From the NCBI RefSeq assembly GCF_039969785.1, contig NZ_JBDVNC010000048.1:124001-188000 (forward strand): DNA of 64,000 nt, written 5' to 3'. The notes under the pieces are model-generated. The model did no database searches, was not told the DNA's origin, and was given only the letters and a program-made list of their open reading frames with translations. Numbering within the stretch: the first letter of the stretch is position 1; each line of letters starts with the position of its first letter. Positions 18,094 through 27,736 of the stretch are shown piece by piece. This DNA comes from Shimia sp039969785. Lineage in GTDB: Bacteria > Pseudomonadota > Alphaproteobacteria > Rhodobacterales > Rhodobacteraceae. The position numbers were made by a program, and so were the translations under genes.

Positions 18094-19737
18094 ATGAAAC
18101 TGACAACAGCATTTCTGGCCGGTTTGCTTTGCGCAACCGGCGCTATTTCACAAGAAAATCCAATTATACACGACGGCGAATACGAATTTCTTCGGGCACA
18201 AGTCGGTGAGACCTGGGACGCTCAGGATATCGAAATCGACGCGCGACTGGCCGAACTGCGCGAGGCCAATGGCGGCGCGCCACCCAACATCCTGTATGTT
18301 CTGATTGATGATGTCAGCTTTGGCATGCTGGGCAACCGGGCCATGAATTACGTGACCGGGATCGACACGCCAAACATTAACGAGCTTGCTTCTGAAGGCA
18401 TGTCGCTGATGCGCATGTATACCGAACCCTCTTGCACCCCAACCCGCACGGCGATGCTCACCGGGCGTCATCCGGTGCGCGCTGGCGTAGAAGAAGTCAA
18501 AGTCGCACTGGTCGGCGAAGGCCTCGCCGCCGAAGAAGTCACCATTGCCGAAATCCTCAAACAGGCCGGGTACAACACTGCGCATGTCGGCAAATGGCAT
18601 CAGGGTGACATCGAACAATCCTATCCCCACAATCAGGGTTTTGACTGGGCGGCCTTTCCCACCCATCAACAAGTGCAATTATCGCTGATGACCCGCGAAG
18701 CCATGCAAGCCAACAACATGATCGGCTTTGATCCCTCGGGCCAGACCAACCCGTTCGCCATCGACCAACGTTTCAAACCCTATGGTCTGGTCACTGGTCT
18801 TGAGGGCGAAGCCGGCTCTCTCGCGCGCGAAGTTGATATGGAAGCGGGCGAAGTCTGGACCCAGGCCAAATACCGCGACATGAACGAACGCTACCAACGT
18901 CAGGCGCTTGAACAGTTGAACAGTCTCGCAGCAAAGGATGACCCGTTCTTCCTGCAATACTGGCCGCTATACCCGCTGAACTTTGTCTACGATCAGGAAC
19001 AGCAAACCTCGCGCAACGGCGGCTACATGGCGGAAAAGCTCGAATTGCTCGACATGTGGCTAGGCGATCTTTTCAACGAAGTCGACAAGCTGGGTATCGC
19101 GGATAACACTGTTGTCATGCTGATGGCGGATAACGGCATCTTCAACTACTACGCCCCGGCCCAGTCCGGCTTTATGGAACTGATCTATCGAGGCGGCAAA
19201 ACCGATCATCTCGAAGGCGGCGTGCGCACAGATGCCTTTATCCGCTGGCCCGGCGCCATCGAAGCGGGCAGCACTGCAGGCGACATCGTCCATGTGTCTG
19301 ATCTGTTCACAACCTTTGCACGTCTGGGCAACGCCACCGACTTTATCCCACGCGACCGCGTGATTGACGGTGTCGATCAAACCGCGCTGCTGCTTCAGGG
19401 CGAAGGCAATTCGCGCCGCGACTATGTGTACGTCTACGAGGGTCCTGTCCTGCGTTCTGTGGTTAAGCAGGAATTCAAAATGCACCTGCCCCCGCCCGGC
19501 CTGCCCGGTGCGGCCGCAAAAACCTTCAACATCCTGCGCGACCCACGCGAAGAAAGCTCGCAGATCGGCATCGCATTATGGGCAGGGGCTGCCTTTCAGG
19601 ACATGGTCAAGCGCCACGCTTTGACCATCGCCAAACACCCACATCTGCCATTGGGCAAGGGTGTGCCTTACGAAGGCATCGAAAACCTGCGCCCGGAAAG
19701 CATTCTGGCGCGCGAGGTGTTCGCCAGCTGGCATTAA
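18094..19737 (+). CDS. Periplasmic arylsulfatase (sulfatase family S1)
   Basis: Hydrolyses a sulfate ester; the substrate is not predictable. The 547-residue protein has a signal peptide (about residues 1-19, ending AISQ). The sulfatase N-domain follows, with metal ligands in VLIDDVSFG (Asp72, Asp73) and the signature C-T-P-T-R (Cys114, Pro116, Arg118). That Cys would be converted to formylglycine by a maturase not seen here. AHVGKWHQGD and LMADNGIF supply further active-site residues. The ATG at 18094 has a GAGGGG site; an earlier ATG at 18079 has none. No other sulfatase or transport genes adjoin it. Confidence 0.92.
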   Translation: MKLTTAFLAGLLCATGAISQENPIIHDGEYEFLRAQVGETWDAQDIEIDARLAELREANGGAPPNILYVLIDDVSFGMLGNRAMNYVTGIDTPNINELASEGMSLMRMYTEPSCTPTRTAMLTGRHPVRAGVEEVKVALVGEGLAAEEVTIAEILKQAGYNTAHVGKWHQGDIEQSYPHNQGFDWAAFPTHQQVQLSLMTREAMQANNMIGFDPSGQTNPFAIDQRFKPYGLVTGLEGEAGSLAREVDMEAGEVWTQAKYRDMNERYQRQALEQLNSLAAKDDPFFLQYWPLYPLNFVYDQEQQTSRNGGYMAEKLELLDMWLGDLFNEVDKLGIADNTVVMLMADNGIFNYYAPAQSGFMELIYRGGKTDHLEGGVRTDAFIRWPGAIEAGSTAGDIVHVSDLFTTFARLGNATDFIPRDRVIDGVDQTALLLQGEGNSRRDYVYVYEGPVLRSVVKQEFKMHLPPPGLPGAAAKTFNILRDPREESSQIGIALWAGAAFQDMVKRHALTIAKHPHLPLGKGVPYEGIENLRPESILAREVFASWH

Positions 19738-19758
19738 ACACCAGCCCGGAATAATCAC

Positions 19759-19788
19759 CCCGGTCGGCTTCTGACGTCGTCGACCGGG
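19759..19788 (+). terminator. Possible terminator after the sulfatase gene
   Basis: An 8-base-pair stem CCCGGTCG/CGACCGGG with a 14-base loop starts 21 bases after the sulfatase stop. No T run follows closely, so the terminator call is tentative. Confidence 0.4.
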
Positions 19789-19948
19789 TACTCAAATTTC
19801 CCAAATCACAAATTGCCCCAAACACGTCTTTTCATCGCGACCGCATCTTCATTTTGCCAAAAATACTCGCGCCGCAGGCACCCCGCCCTTTCCCCGATCC
19901 GCGCCACATGCCACTCTGGTCTCTCCTCAGTCACAAGAAGACCTGACA

Positions 19949-20611
19949 ATGCACAGCTTTGACGACATCTATGCCATTGCCGCCGACCGCAAAGGCGGCG
20001 CTTCCGCGCTGGAAACCCTGCTTGGCGACCCTGTCGCGCCAGATGCGCTTGCCAAGATCCCAGAGGATCGCTGGCTCGCCCAACTAACCAAATGTGTGTT
20101 TCAGGCCGGCTTTAACTGGAAGGTCATTGAAACCAAATGGGACGGGTTCGAAACCGCGTTTCATGGCTTTGACATCGACCGATGCGCGTTTCTGCATGAC
20201 GAAGATATGGACCATCTGATGTCTAACACTGCTATTGTGCGAAATGGGCCAAAAATCCGCACCGTGATAGACAATGCCCATTTCCTGCAATCGCTGCGCG
20301 AACAGGGCGGCGCTGGCACCGTGCTGGGCGGCTGGCCCTCCTCTGATTATATCGGACTTCTGGAGTTCATGAAAAAAGGTGGTTCGCGCATTGGCGGCAA
20401 TACAGGCCAATACGCGATGCGGTTTTTGGGACGGGACAGCTTCATTCTTTCGCGCGACGTGGTCGCCCGTTTGATCGCCGAAGGCGTGATCGACAAACAA
20501 CCCACCTCCAAGGGCGCTATGAAAAACGTACAGGCTGCCTTTAACACATGGATGGATCAAAGCGGTCGGGGCCTCACCCAGATCAGCCGCGTTTTGGCCA
20601 TGAGCGTTTAA
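19949..20611 (+). CDS. Tag-like DNA-3-methyladenine glycosylase
   Basis: Probable base-excision repair glycosylase of the Tag branch of the helix-hairpin-helix superfamily. The 220-residue protein matches Tag in the region CVFQAGFNWKVIETKWDGFETAFHGFD (quoted in part: FQAGFNWKVI) and in NTAIVRNGPKIRTVIDNA. It lacks the N-terminal RCxW and C-terminal Cys/His residues that hold zinc in E. coli Tag, so it belongs to a divergent subfamily and its substrate may differ. It lies 29 bases before a broken alpha/beta hydrolase gene on the same strand. Confidence 0.78.
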   Translation: MHSFDDIYAIAADRKGGASALETLLGDPVAPDALAKIPEDRWLAQLTKCVFQAGFNWKVIETKWDGFETAFHGFDIDRCAFLHDEDMDHLMSNTAIVRNGPKIRTVIDNAHFLQSLREQGGAGTVLGGWPSSDYIGLLEFMKKGGSRIGGNTGQYAMRFLGRDSFILSRDVVARLIAEGVIDKQPTSKGAMKNVQAAFNTWMDQSGRGLTQISRVLAMSV

Positions 20612-20640
20612 AGACAAGCGCGCGAACAGAAAGATTTCGA

Positions 20641-21453
20641 ATGGCTGAACCCGCCACTCCAAAAGTTGACTTTCACGATACCGGTCAGGGTCCCGCGCTG
20701 CTTTTCGTGCCCGGCTCGTTCAGCACGTCAACCGCATGGCGTGGCATCCAGCAGCACCTCCCGTCAGGGTTTCGTTTTGTAGGCACCAGCCTGTGCGGCT
20801 ATGGCGCCACCAATGAAACCCGAACCCATGGCGATCTGGATATGGACCACCAAACCCGGGTGATCGAAACTGTTGCCAGCCGAATAAACCAACCCGTGCA
20901 CCTTGTTGGCCACTCCTTCGGTGGCACTGTCGCGCTCGCCACCGCGCTCTCTGGCAAGGTCGACATCCTCAGTATCTCAACTTTTGAGGCGAACCCTTTC
21001 AACATCATCGACACGCCCGAAAATGGCGCGTTGTTCCAAAATGCGAAACAGGTCGCTGATGCGTTCGAAAATGCGTATCACGCAAACGAACACAACGCCC
21101 CCGGACGTATTATTGACTACTGGGGCGGCGACGGGTCTTTCCTGTCGCTACCAGACCCGGTGCAAGACTATTGCCGGGCGACCGCGCACACCAACATTCT
21201 GGACTAGTACACCGCGTTCCGGTTTCTTGCGACCACAGAAGACTATGCCAGATTGACCATGCCCGTCATGTTGGTACGTGGCGAACACGCAAACCCGGTC
21301 ATGAAAGAAATCACCAATGTGCTGGGTCATTGCTTGCCAAATTCACAAACCCATATTGTGGACAAGGCAAGCCATTTCCTGACCGCGACGCACTCCAAAG
21401 AATGCGCCGAGCTGTTGTCCACCTTCTTGTCCAAAGAATTTCCGCCGATCTGA
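20641..21453 (+). pseudogene. Alpha/beta hydrolase interrupted by an in-frame amber codon
   Basis: From the ATG at 20641 the frame encodes an alpha/beta hydrolase for 188 residues, with nucleophile Ser92 in GHSFGG, and then stops at TAG (21205-21207). The same frame continues past the TAG for 82 more codons to a TGA at 21453. The continuation reads YTAFRFLATTEDYARLTMPV and supplies the missing family parts: the MLVRGEH strand and the catalytic His in KASHFL. A single TGG-to-TAG change would explain it. The truncated product would lack the His and is probably inactive. A sequencing error or suppression is also possible. Confidence 0.85.
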
Positions 21454-21489
21454 TCTACTGCGTCAAAGTTCAACCCACGCACAAAATCG

Positions 21490-21533
21490 GCACCGCCGGA
21501 ATACCGACACGGTACTGACGCACAGCCGACGCG
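21490..21533. repeat. Degenerate 11-bp tandem repeat (ATACCGACGCN units)
   Basis: Four consecutive 11-base units, of which the last three read ATACCGACACG, GTACTGACGCA and CAGCCGACGCG, lie between the broken hydrolase and guaD. The same unit is tandemly repeated at 47876-47919 and occurs singly at 9574 and 11094. A period near one helical turn suggests protein binding or a small dispersed repeat; no function is known to me. Confidence 0.5.
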
Positions 21534-21554
21534 AATTTTCGACCGTTCAGCAAG

Positions 21555-22859
21555 CTAAGCATCATGCTTGTCGATCATCGGTTTCCCGGAGACATAAGTC
21601 TGAGCAATTGCCCGATCATCCCCCATCATCATCAGCACAAATAATTCCTGCGCAAGAGTCTCGACCCGCCCCATACGCAGCGCCATCGCAGGTGTCGCGC
21701 GTGCGTCCAGCACAATCACATCCGCCTCGCTGCCCACGGCCAACGTTCCGATCTGATCTTCCAGCCCCAACGCCACCGCGTTGCCTCGCGTGATCCAGTG
21801 AAACGCTCGATAAGGATGCAGCGCTTGTCCTTGTAATTGAAGGATTTTGTAGCCTTCGTTCAACGTCTGTAGCATCGAATAGCTGGTGCCGGCACCAATA
21901 TCCGTGGCGATCCCGTTCACAATCCCCTGCGCCCGCAGCCCCGCATCATCAAACAGGCCCGAGCCTAAAAACAAGTTAGACGTCGGGCAAAACACCGGAT
22001 GCGCGCCCGTCTCGGTCAGGGCCGCGATCTCACGCGCCTCCAAATGAATGGAGTGCCCTAACAGCATTCGTTCATTGAGCAGCCCAAACCCTTGATAAAC
22101 ATCCATATAATCTCGTGCCTGCGGATAGAGATCCAGCGTATAGGCGATCTCATCCCTGTTCTCGCTCAGATGCGTCTGAACATAACAATCGGGATGCTCC
22201 GCCACCAAAGCCCCGGCCAAATTAAGCTGTTCAGGCGTCGACGTGATGGCAAAGCGTGGCGTCACCGCATACATCGCACGCCCCCGCCCATGCCATTTGT
22301 TGATCAGCGATTTGGTGTCATCATATCCCGATTGCGGCGTGTCCCTCAGCCCGTCCGGCGCATTGCGATCCATCATCACCTTGCCACCAATCATCCGCAT
22401 GTCACGGCGCGCGGCCTCAGTAAAGTAAGCCTCTGCCGAGCCTTTGTGTACGCTGCAATAGGCAACGGCACTGGTGGTGCCATGCGCGATCAGCTGGTCA
22501 AAAAACGCAGTCGCCATCGCCTCGGCATGCATGTCATCCGCAAATCGGGTCTCTTCCGGAAAGGTGTAATTATTCAACCAATCCAACAGCTGCGCCCCCC
22601 AGCTGGCAATCACTTGCACCTGCGGGAAATGAAGATGCGTATCGATAAACCCCGCCAACAACAGGTTGGGCCGGTGATCCACAACCGTCACATCATCCGC
22701 CAGTGAACCCGCCTGCGCAAAATCACCCATTCCGGTAATCTTACCGTCCTGCATCACCAGATAGCCGTCTTCTTGGTAGGCAAAAGAGTCCGTGTCATCA
22801 GGCCCTTGCGGCTCTCTGTGAAAGCTCAGAACCCGTCCGCGCAGCAATGTCTTTTTCAT
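21555..22859 (-). CDS. guaD: Guanine deaminase
   Basis: Zinc amidohydrolase that converts guanine to xanthine, feeding xanthine dehydrogenase. The 434-residue protein has the metal-binding FIDTHLHFPQ motif (about residues 71-80), further ligands in YVQTHLSEN and GHSIHL, and the guanine-deaminase pattern VFCPTSNLFLGSGLF. It is the last gene of the xdhA-xdhB-xdhC-permease-guaD operon, 58 bases after the permease. Confidence 0.95.
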   Translation of the reverse strand: MKKTLLRGRVLSFHREPQGPDDTDSFAYQEDGYLVMQDGKITGMGDFAQAGSLADDVTVVDHRPNLLLAGFIDTHLHFPQVQVIASWGAQLLDWLNNYTFPEETRFADDMHAEAMATAFFDQLIAHGTTSAVAYCSVHKGSAEAYFTEAARRDMRMIGGKVMMDRNAPDGLRDTPQSGYDDTKSLINKWHGRGRAMYAVTPRFAITSTPEQLNLAGALVAEHPDCYVQTHLSENRDEIAYTLDLYPQARDYMDVYQGFGLLNERMLLGHSIHLEAREIAALTETGAHPVFCPTSNLFLGSGLFDDAGLRAQGIVNGIATDIGAGTSYSMLQTLNEGYKILQLQGQALHPYRAFHWITRGNAVALGLEDQIGTLAVGSEADVIVLDARATPAMALRMGRVETLAQELFVLMMMGDDRAIAQTYVSGKPMIDKHDA

Positions 22860-22917
22860 TTCGTCAACTCTCGTTCAAAAGCGTTCGGGCCACTGATCAG
22901 CAGCCCGAACGTTCTGT

Positions 22918-24495
22918 TTACTCTGCCGGGTTTACATCAGGTTCTTTGACAACCAAATTTTGGTTTTCTTCGGCTTTATGAAAAATTGGATAGATCAGCA
23001 GGAACCCTGCAGCGATCAGATAGCCAACTGTCACGCCCGACAATTCTGGCCAATGCAGGCTCGCTGAATGCACGATACCAATCGCCGACATCGCAGCCCC
23101 TGCCAGGGCAAAGCCACCCGCATTTCGGAACCGCCCGTCGATCACGCTGGCCACAATTGCACCCCAGACAAGACCGGTGATGATAGCGCCCTGTGACAGG
23201 GCCAGATGACCGCTGAAATGCGCGCCCTGTTGCAACAACGCTGCCGTCAAAGCCTCGTCTCCGAGGCGTGGCAATCCCTCGACACCCGTCGCGCCAAGCG
23301 CGTTCAACAAAGAGCCCCATTTGACCATCAGGAACGCCGAAACATGCGGCATCATCGCGATAGTGACGGCAGCCATATGTTCGGTTTTCACCGAATGCGC
23401 AGTGTTGGTGATCAGCGACAACGCCACGAAGACCAGCACTGGTGCTGCCGCCGCAACCGGGATCAGATTGTTTAGAAACGCCAGCAATCCAAAGAACGCC
23501 GCCGCAGGAATAACCACACCCACAGCAATCAGATACCCCGCATGCGCGCCCATACGTTTATAGGCTGGATGCCCGATATAAGCCGTGGTCGGAAACGGTG
23601 ACCCAAAAACCGCGCCAACCATCGTGCCAAGCCCGTCTGTCACCTGACACAGCCCAACGGGATAGTGATCCCCCGCCGCCTCGGCGCTTTCTACATTGTT
23701 CATTGTCTCAATGAAATTATAGATTTGCACCGGGATCAGAACCAGAAAAAGCTCTGGATTTGCAAAAAGATGCTGAATACCAGCCACCAGATCACCAATA
23801 TAGGGCAGCGGCAGATACAACGCCACACCCTCGATGCTGACCGACGCTTTGCCGGAAATCAGCGCGACAACCGTACCGACAATCAACGCCAGCAGACCCG
23901 CCGGAATGTTGAATGGCAACCGGAACCGGCCCACCAACCCCCAAAGAATAATGATCAACGACGCGAAACCGATATAGGGATCTTCAAAGATCGTGGCCAA
24001 AGGCACCGTGCCAATGAATACCAAGGCAATCCCACACAACGTGCCCAACATGCCCGCGCGCGGTGTCACCCGTTTTAGAAACGGACCGATCAGGGCGCCA
24101 AATGCGGCCACAATACCGCCCATAAACCCAGCGCCAATGCCCACTTGCCATGCCAGCAGCGGATCGTTGGTGGACCAGTAAATCGGGCCAATCACGCCAA
24201 ACAGGTACACGAACATGACCGGTGTCGAAATCCCATACGGCAACGCAGTGACATCGCGCCCCTCTTTTTCGGCGGTGCGCTTGGCCAGCCATGTGTAAAC
24301 GGTGATACCGGCCAGAATGGCCACGGCGGCACCCGGCACAATGCGGCCGAAAACAATCTCGACCGGCATGCCAAACACAAACTGGCAGACCCCCGCCAGC
24401 ACCATCAGGTTGATCAGGTTATCTGTAAAAAGCGCCCAGAAGGCACTGAAATCGCTGCGTGAAAACAGCTTATAGGTATAGCTGGTCCCGTTCAT
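22918..24495 (-). CDS. NCS2-family purine permease
   Basis: Polytopic inner-membrane transporter of the nucleobase-cation symporter 2 superfamily, probably importing xanthine, guanine or hypoxanthine for the neighbouring enzymes. The 525-residue protein has about 12-14 hydrophobic segments and conserved stretches such as DVTALPYGISTPVMF and NVESAEAAGD. The ATG at 24495 follows GAGGAGAACCGTTT, a good site; an upstream extension of 24 residues is hydrophilic and unlikely. The exact substrate is inferred only from context. Confidence 0.88.
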   Translation of the reverse strand: MNGTSYTYKLFSRSDFSAFWALFTDNLINLMVLAGVCQFVFGMPVEIVFGRIVPGAAVAILAGITVYTWLAKRTAEKEGRDVTALPYGISTPVMFVYLFGVIGPIYWSTNDPLLAWQVGIGAGFMGGIVAAFGALIGPFLKRVTPRAGMLGTLCGIALVFIGTVPLATIFEDPYIGFASLIIILWGLVGRFRLPFNIPAGLLALIVGTVVALISGKASVSIEGVALYLPLPYIGDLVAGIQHLFANPELFLVLIPVQIYNFIETMNNVESAEAAGDHYPVGLCQVTDGLGTMVGAVFGSPFPTTAYIGHPAYKRMGAHAGYLIAVGVVIPAAAFFGLLAFLNNLIPVAAAAPVLVFVALSLITNTAHSVKTEHMAAVTIAMMPHVSAFLMVKWGSLLNALGATGVEGLPRLGDEALTAALLQQGAHFSGHLALSQGAIITGLVWGAIVASVIDGRFRNAGGFALAGAAMSAIGIVHSASLHWPELSGVTVGYLIAAGFLLIYPIFHKAEENQNLVVKEPDVNPAE

Positions 24496-24585
24496 AAACG
24501 GTTCTCCTCTGTTTTGACCACACAGCTCTTGTTTCTCCTCAAACAAGGGGTGAGTGACCAGTTCCAATCTCCCTCAAGCCGTAGC

Positions 24586-25416
24586 TCAGGGCGTGGCCCT
24601 TTCGGGCGATTGTGCGGCAGGTTCAGAGGTCAGCGCCGCGATCACTTCGGCCACCACAGCCGCTGCAATCACGGGCGGCCGCTTGTCGCGGCTACCGCTT
24701 GCCCCAATGGGGCAATTTAATGCGTCGGTGGTTAACCCGCCGCATTCCTTGCGTGCAAAGCTGTTGAACTTCGCACGTTTTGTGGCCGAGCCGATCATAC
24801 CGACCCAGGCCGTATCTTTTCGTTCAAGTGCTTCTGCGCTCAGAAGAAAGTCCAGGGCGTGATCATGTGTCAGCACGATAAACGCGCTTTTGGCCGGTGC
24901 AGACCGCACCTCTGCCTCGGGCAACGCGCTTAACCGTTTTTCGACCTGTGCATGGCTCAAAGCCAGCTCATCCGCCCGGTTGTCGACCAGCACACACCGC
25001 ACCGGCAAATGCTGAAACAAATCCGCCAAAGCCCGACCAACATGCCCGGCGCCAAATACATAAACATGAGGCAGCGCCGCCTCGTCGGCCACGACCCGCG
25101 CAATCGCAGCGTCACAGGCTGCCTGATCCATCAATGTCAGAGACACCTCAACACGCCCACCGCAACACTGACCAATCTCTGGCCCCAACGGAACATCCAT
25201 TACTCCGCTCAAAACGCTGTTTATCAACAGTTTTCGGGCCTCGTCCAGCGCCATATATTCCAGCTGTCCGCCGCCAATAGTTCCCAACACTTCAGCGGCC
25301 GAAACAAACATTTCGGCGCCTTCTTCGCGCGGGGATGATCCGCGCACACGGGTCAGTTCGACCCGCATAACCGCCGGTTCGCGCCTCAGAAACGATATGA
25401 GCGTTTCGGGTCTCAT
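24586..25416 (-). CDS. xdhC: Xanthine dehydrogenase accessory protein XdhC
   Basis: Chaperone that binds the sulfurated molybdenum cofactor and inserts it into XdhB. The 276-residue protein has the N-terminal XdhC domain (RVRGSSPREEGAEM, TIGGGQLEY) and a C-terminal Rossmann domain (VYVFGAGHVGRALADLF, then FIVLTHDHALD). Its ATG shares one base with the xdhB stop (TGATG). Size and order are standard for this operon. Confidence 0.95.
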   Translation of the reverse strand: MRPETLISFLRREPAVMRVELTRVRGSSPREEGAEMFVSAAEVLGTIGGGQLEYMALDEARKLLINSVLSGVMDVPLGPEIGQCCGGRVEVSLTLMDQAACDAAIARVVADEAALPHVYVFGAGHVGRALADLFQHLPVRCVLVDNRADELALSHAQVEKRLSALPEAEVRSAPAKSAFIVLTHDHALDFLLSAEALERKDTAWVGMIGSATKRAKFNSFARKECGGLTTDALNCPIGASGSRDKRPPVIAAAVVAEVIAALTSEPAAQSPERATP

Positions 25417-27725
25417 CAGCCGCTCAAGCCTTCAATGGCCATCAACACACATTCCGGTGTCGCGGGGGCATCCAGACGCGGACATTCGGCATAATCATTG
25501 ACCGACGCCACCGCCATGCCCAGCGCCTCGAACACGCAGATCGGCAACATAAAGGGTGGCTCTCCTACCGCTTTGGAGCGTTTGATGGTCAGCTCCCGGT
25601 TTTCCGACCAATCCGCCAGCCTTACGTTAAATTCACGCGGCACATCGCTGGCCAGCGGTATTTTATAGGTGCTCGGCGCATGGGTACGCAGCCGACCGGC
25701 ATCGTCCCACCCCAGCTCTTCGGTGGTCAACCAACCCATGCCCTGCACAAACGCGCCTTCGACCTGACCTTTGTCCAGAATGGGGTTCAGAGATTTGCCA
25801 ACATCATGCAGCACATCCACGCGATCCACGCTGTATTCGCCGGTCAACGTATCTACGCTGACCTCGGCCATCGCCGCGCCATAGGCATAGTAATAAAACG
25901 GGCGACCTTGTCCCTTTTCCCGGTCCCAGTGGATCTTGGGTGTTTTGTAAAATCCAGCGGCCCAAAGTTGCACCCGCGCCATATAGGCCTGTTTGATAAA
26001 GTCAGCAAAAGCAATCACTTCTGCGCCAACCTGCACCTGATTTGGCAGAAACTGAACCTCCTCCGGGGTCACATTCCATGCACCGGCGGCCCAGTCAACC
26101 AGCCGTGCCTTGATCTGATCACACGCATTCAGCGCGGCCATCCCGTTCAGGTCGGTACCGCTGGACGCCGCCGTTGCCGACGTGTTTGGCACCTTTTCCG
26201 TTGTGGTTTTGGTGATCTTGATGTTGTCGAAATCAATCTGAAACGCGTTGGCCACGACCTGCGCCACTTTGGTGTTCAACCCCTGACCCATTTCGGTTCC
26301 ACCGTGGTTCAGCATGACCGACCCGTCATTATAGATATGCACCAATGACCCGGCCTGATTGTACCACGTCGCGGTAAAGCTGATGCCGAATTTCACAGGT
26401 GTCAGCGCAATGCCTTTGCGAATGATCCCGCCCTTGGCATTATGGGCCAAAACCGCCTTGCGCCGCGCCTGATACTGCCCCGTTTCCTCAAGCTCTTCGA
26501 CCAGCCGGGGCATCACATTGTCTTCGACAGTCTGATGATACGGCGTCACATTGCGGTCAGTCTGGCCATAAAAATTGGACTTGCGCACCTCAAGCGGGTC
26601 TTTGCCCAGCTTATAGGCAATCTCTTCGATCATACGCTCTGCGGCAATCACACCTTGCGGCCCGCCAAATCCGCGAAACGCCGTGTTGGACACAGTGTTG
26701 GTTTTCATCGGACGGCTGGTCAGGCGCACATGCGGATAGTAATAGGCATTGTCCGCGTGAAACAGCGCCCGGTCCGTGACTGGACCAGACAGATCTGACG
26801 TCCAGCCGCAACGCGCGGCAAACTGCCCCTCGACCGCCTGAATTTGGCCGTCGTTGTCAAATGCCACATCATAATCAACGACAAAATCGTGCCGTTTGCC
26901 GGTGCTTTCCATATCCTGATCGCGATCAGGGCGGATTTTTACGGCACGATTCCATTTTTTGGCCGCCATCGCAGCCACGGCGCAAAACAGGTTCATCTGG
27001 CTTTCTTTGCCGCCAAATCCACCGCCCATACGACGCACATTCACCACCACTGCATTGGATGGCACGCCCAGAACATGGGCCACCATATGCTGAGCTTCGC
27101 TTGGGTGTTGGGTCGAGCAATGCACAATCACATCATCATCTTCGCCAGGCATCGCAAAGGCGATGTGCCCCTCAAGATACATGTGATCCTGCCCCCCGAC
27201 ACGCATCTGGCCCTTGATCCGGTGCTCTGCTTTTTGCCCTTCGGCCACATCACCACGCTCCAGCCTGAGCGGTTCTGTAACATGTGGATAGCCTGCGGCC
27301 ATGGCGGCGGCTGCGTCGGTGACGTGGTCCAGCGTTTCATAATCCACCTCGGCCAGCTCAACCGCCCGACGCGCAATGTCACGGCTTTCGGCGACAACCG
27401 CGAACAGCGGCTGCCCCCAGAACTCCACGACATCTGTGGCAAATACCGGTTCATCATGACGCCCGGTCGGGCTGACATCATTCACGCCGGGAATATCATC
27501 CACTGTCAACACGCCAACAACGCCGTCGGCGGCCTTGACCTTGCTCAGGTCGATCGACTTGATCCGCCCGTGTGCCACAGATGAGGTGCCAAGATAGGCG
27601 TGTAACGTGCCAATCGGCTCAGCAATATCGTCACAATAATCTGCCGACCCGGTCACATGTTTGATCGCGCTGTCATGGCGCAGATCGGTATGGGCGTCGC
27701 CCTGAATGCTCACTGTCTGTTTCAT
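25416..27725 (-). CDS. xdhB: Xanthine dehydrogenase, molybdopterin-binding subunit
   Basis: Catalytic subunit that oxidises hypoxanthine and xanthine to urate. The 769-residue protein begins MKQTVSIQGDAHTDLRHDSA and contains the Moco-binding segments RRMGGGFGGKESQ and NTAFRGFGGPQG, and near the C-terminus the conserved catalytic Glu in AVGEPPFML. I start at 27725, 11 bases after the xdhA stop; the open frame continues 60 codons further upstream, but that part overlaps xdhA and has no conserved content. Confidence 0.97.
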   Translation of the reverse strand: MKQTVSIQGDAHTDLRHDSAIKHVTGSADYCDDIAEPIGTLHAYLGTSSVAHGRIKSIDLSKVKAADGVVGVLTVDDIPGVNDVSPTGRHDEPVFATDVVEFWGQPLFAVVAESRDIARRAVELAEVDYETLDHVTDAAAAMAAGYPHVTEPLRLERGDVAEGQKAEHRIKGQMRVGGQDHMYLEGHIAFAMPGEDDDVIVHCSTQHPSEAQHMVAHVLGVPSNAVVVNVRRMGGGFGGKESQMNLFCAVAAMAAKKWNRAVKIRPDRDQDMESTGKRHDFVVDYDVAFDNDGQIQAVEGQFAARCGWTSDLSGPVTDRALFHADNAYYYPHVRLTSRPMKTNTVSNTAFRGFGGPQGVIAAERMIEEIAYKLGKDPLEVRKSNFYGQTDRNVTPYHQTVEDNVMPRLVEELEETGQYQARRKAVLAHNAKGGIIRKGIALTPVKFGISFTATWYNQAGSLVHIYNDGSVMLNHGGTEMGQGLNTKVAQVVANAFQIDFDNIKITKTTTEKVPNTSATAASSGTDLNGMAALNACDQIKARLVDWAAGAWNVTPEEVQFLPNQVQVGAEVIAFADFIKQAYMARVQLWAAGFYKTPKIHWDREKGQGRPFYYYAYGAAMAEVSVDTLTGEYSVDRVDVLHDVGKSLNPILDKGQVEGAFVQGMGWLTTEELGWDDAGRLRTHAPSTYKIPLASDVPREFNVRLADWSENRELTIKRSKAVGEPPFMLPICVFEALGMAVASVNDYAECPRLDAPATPECVLMAIEGLSG

Positions 27726-27736
27726 GGCCCTACCCC

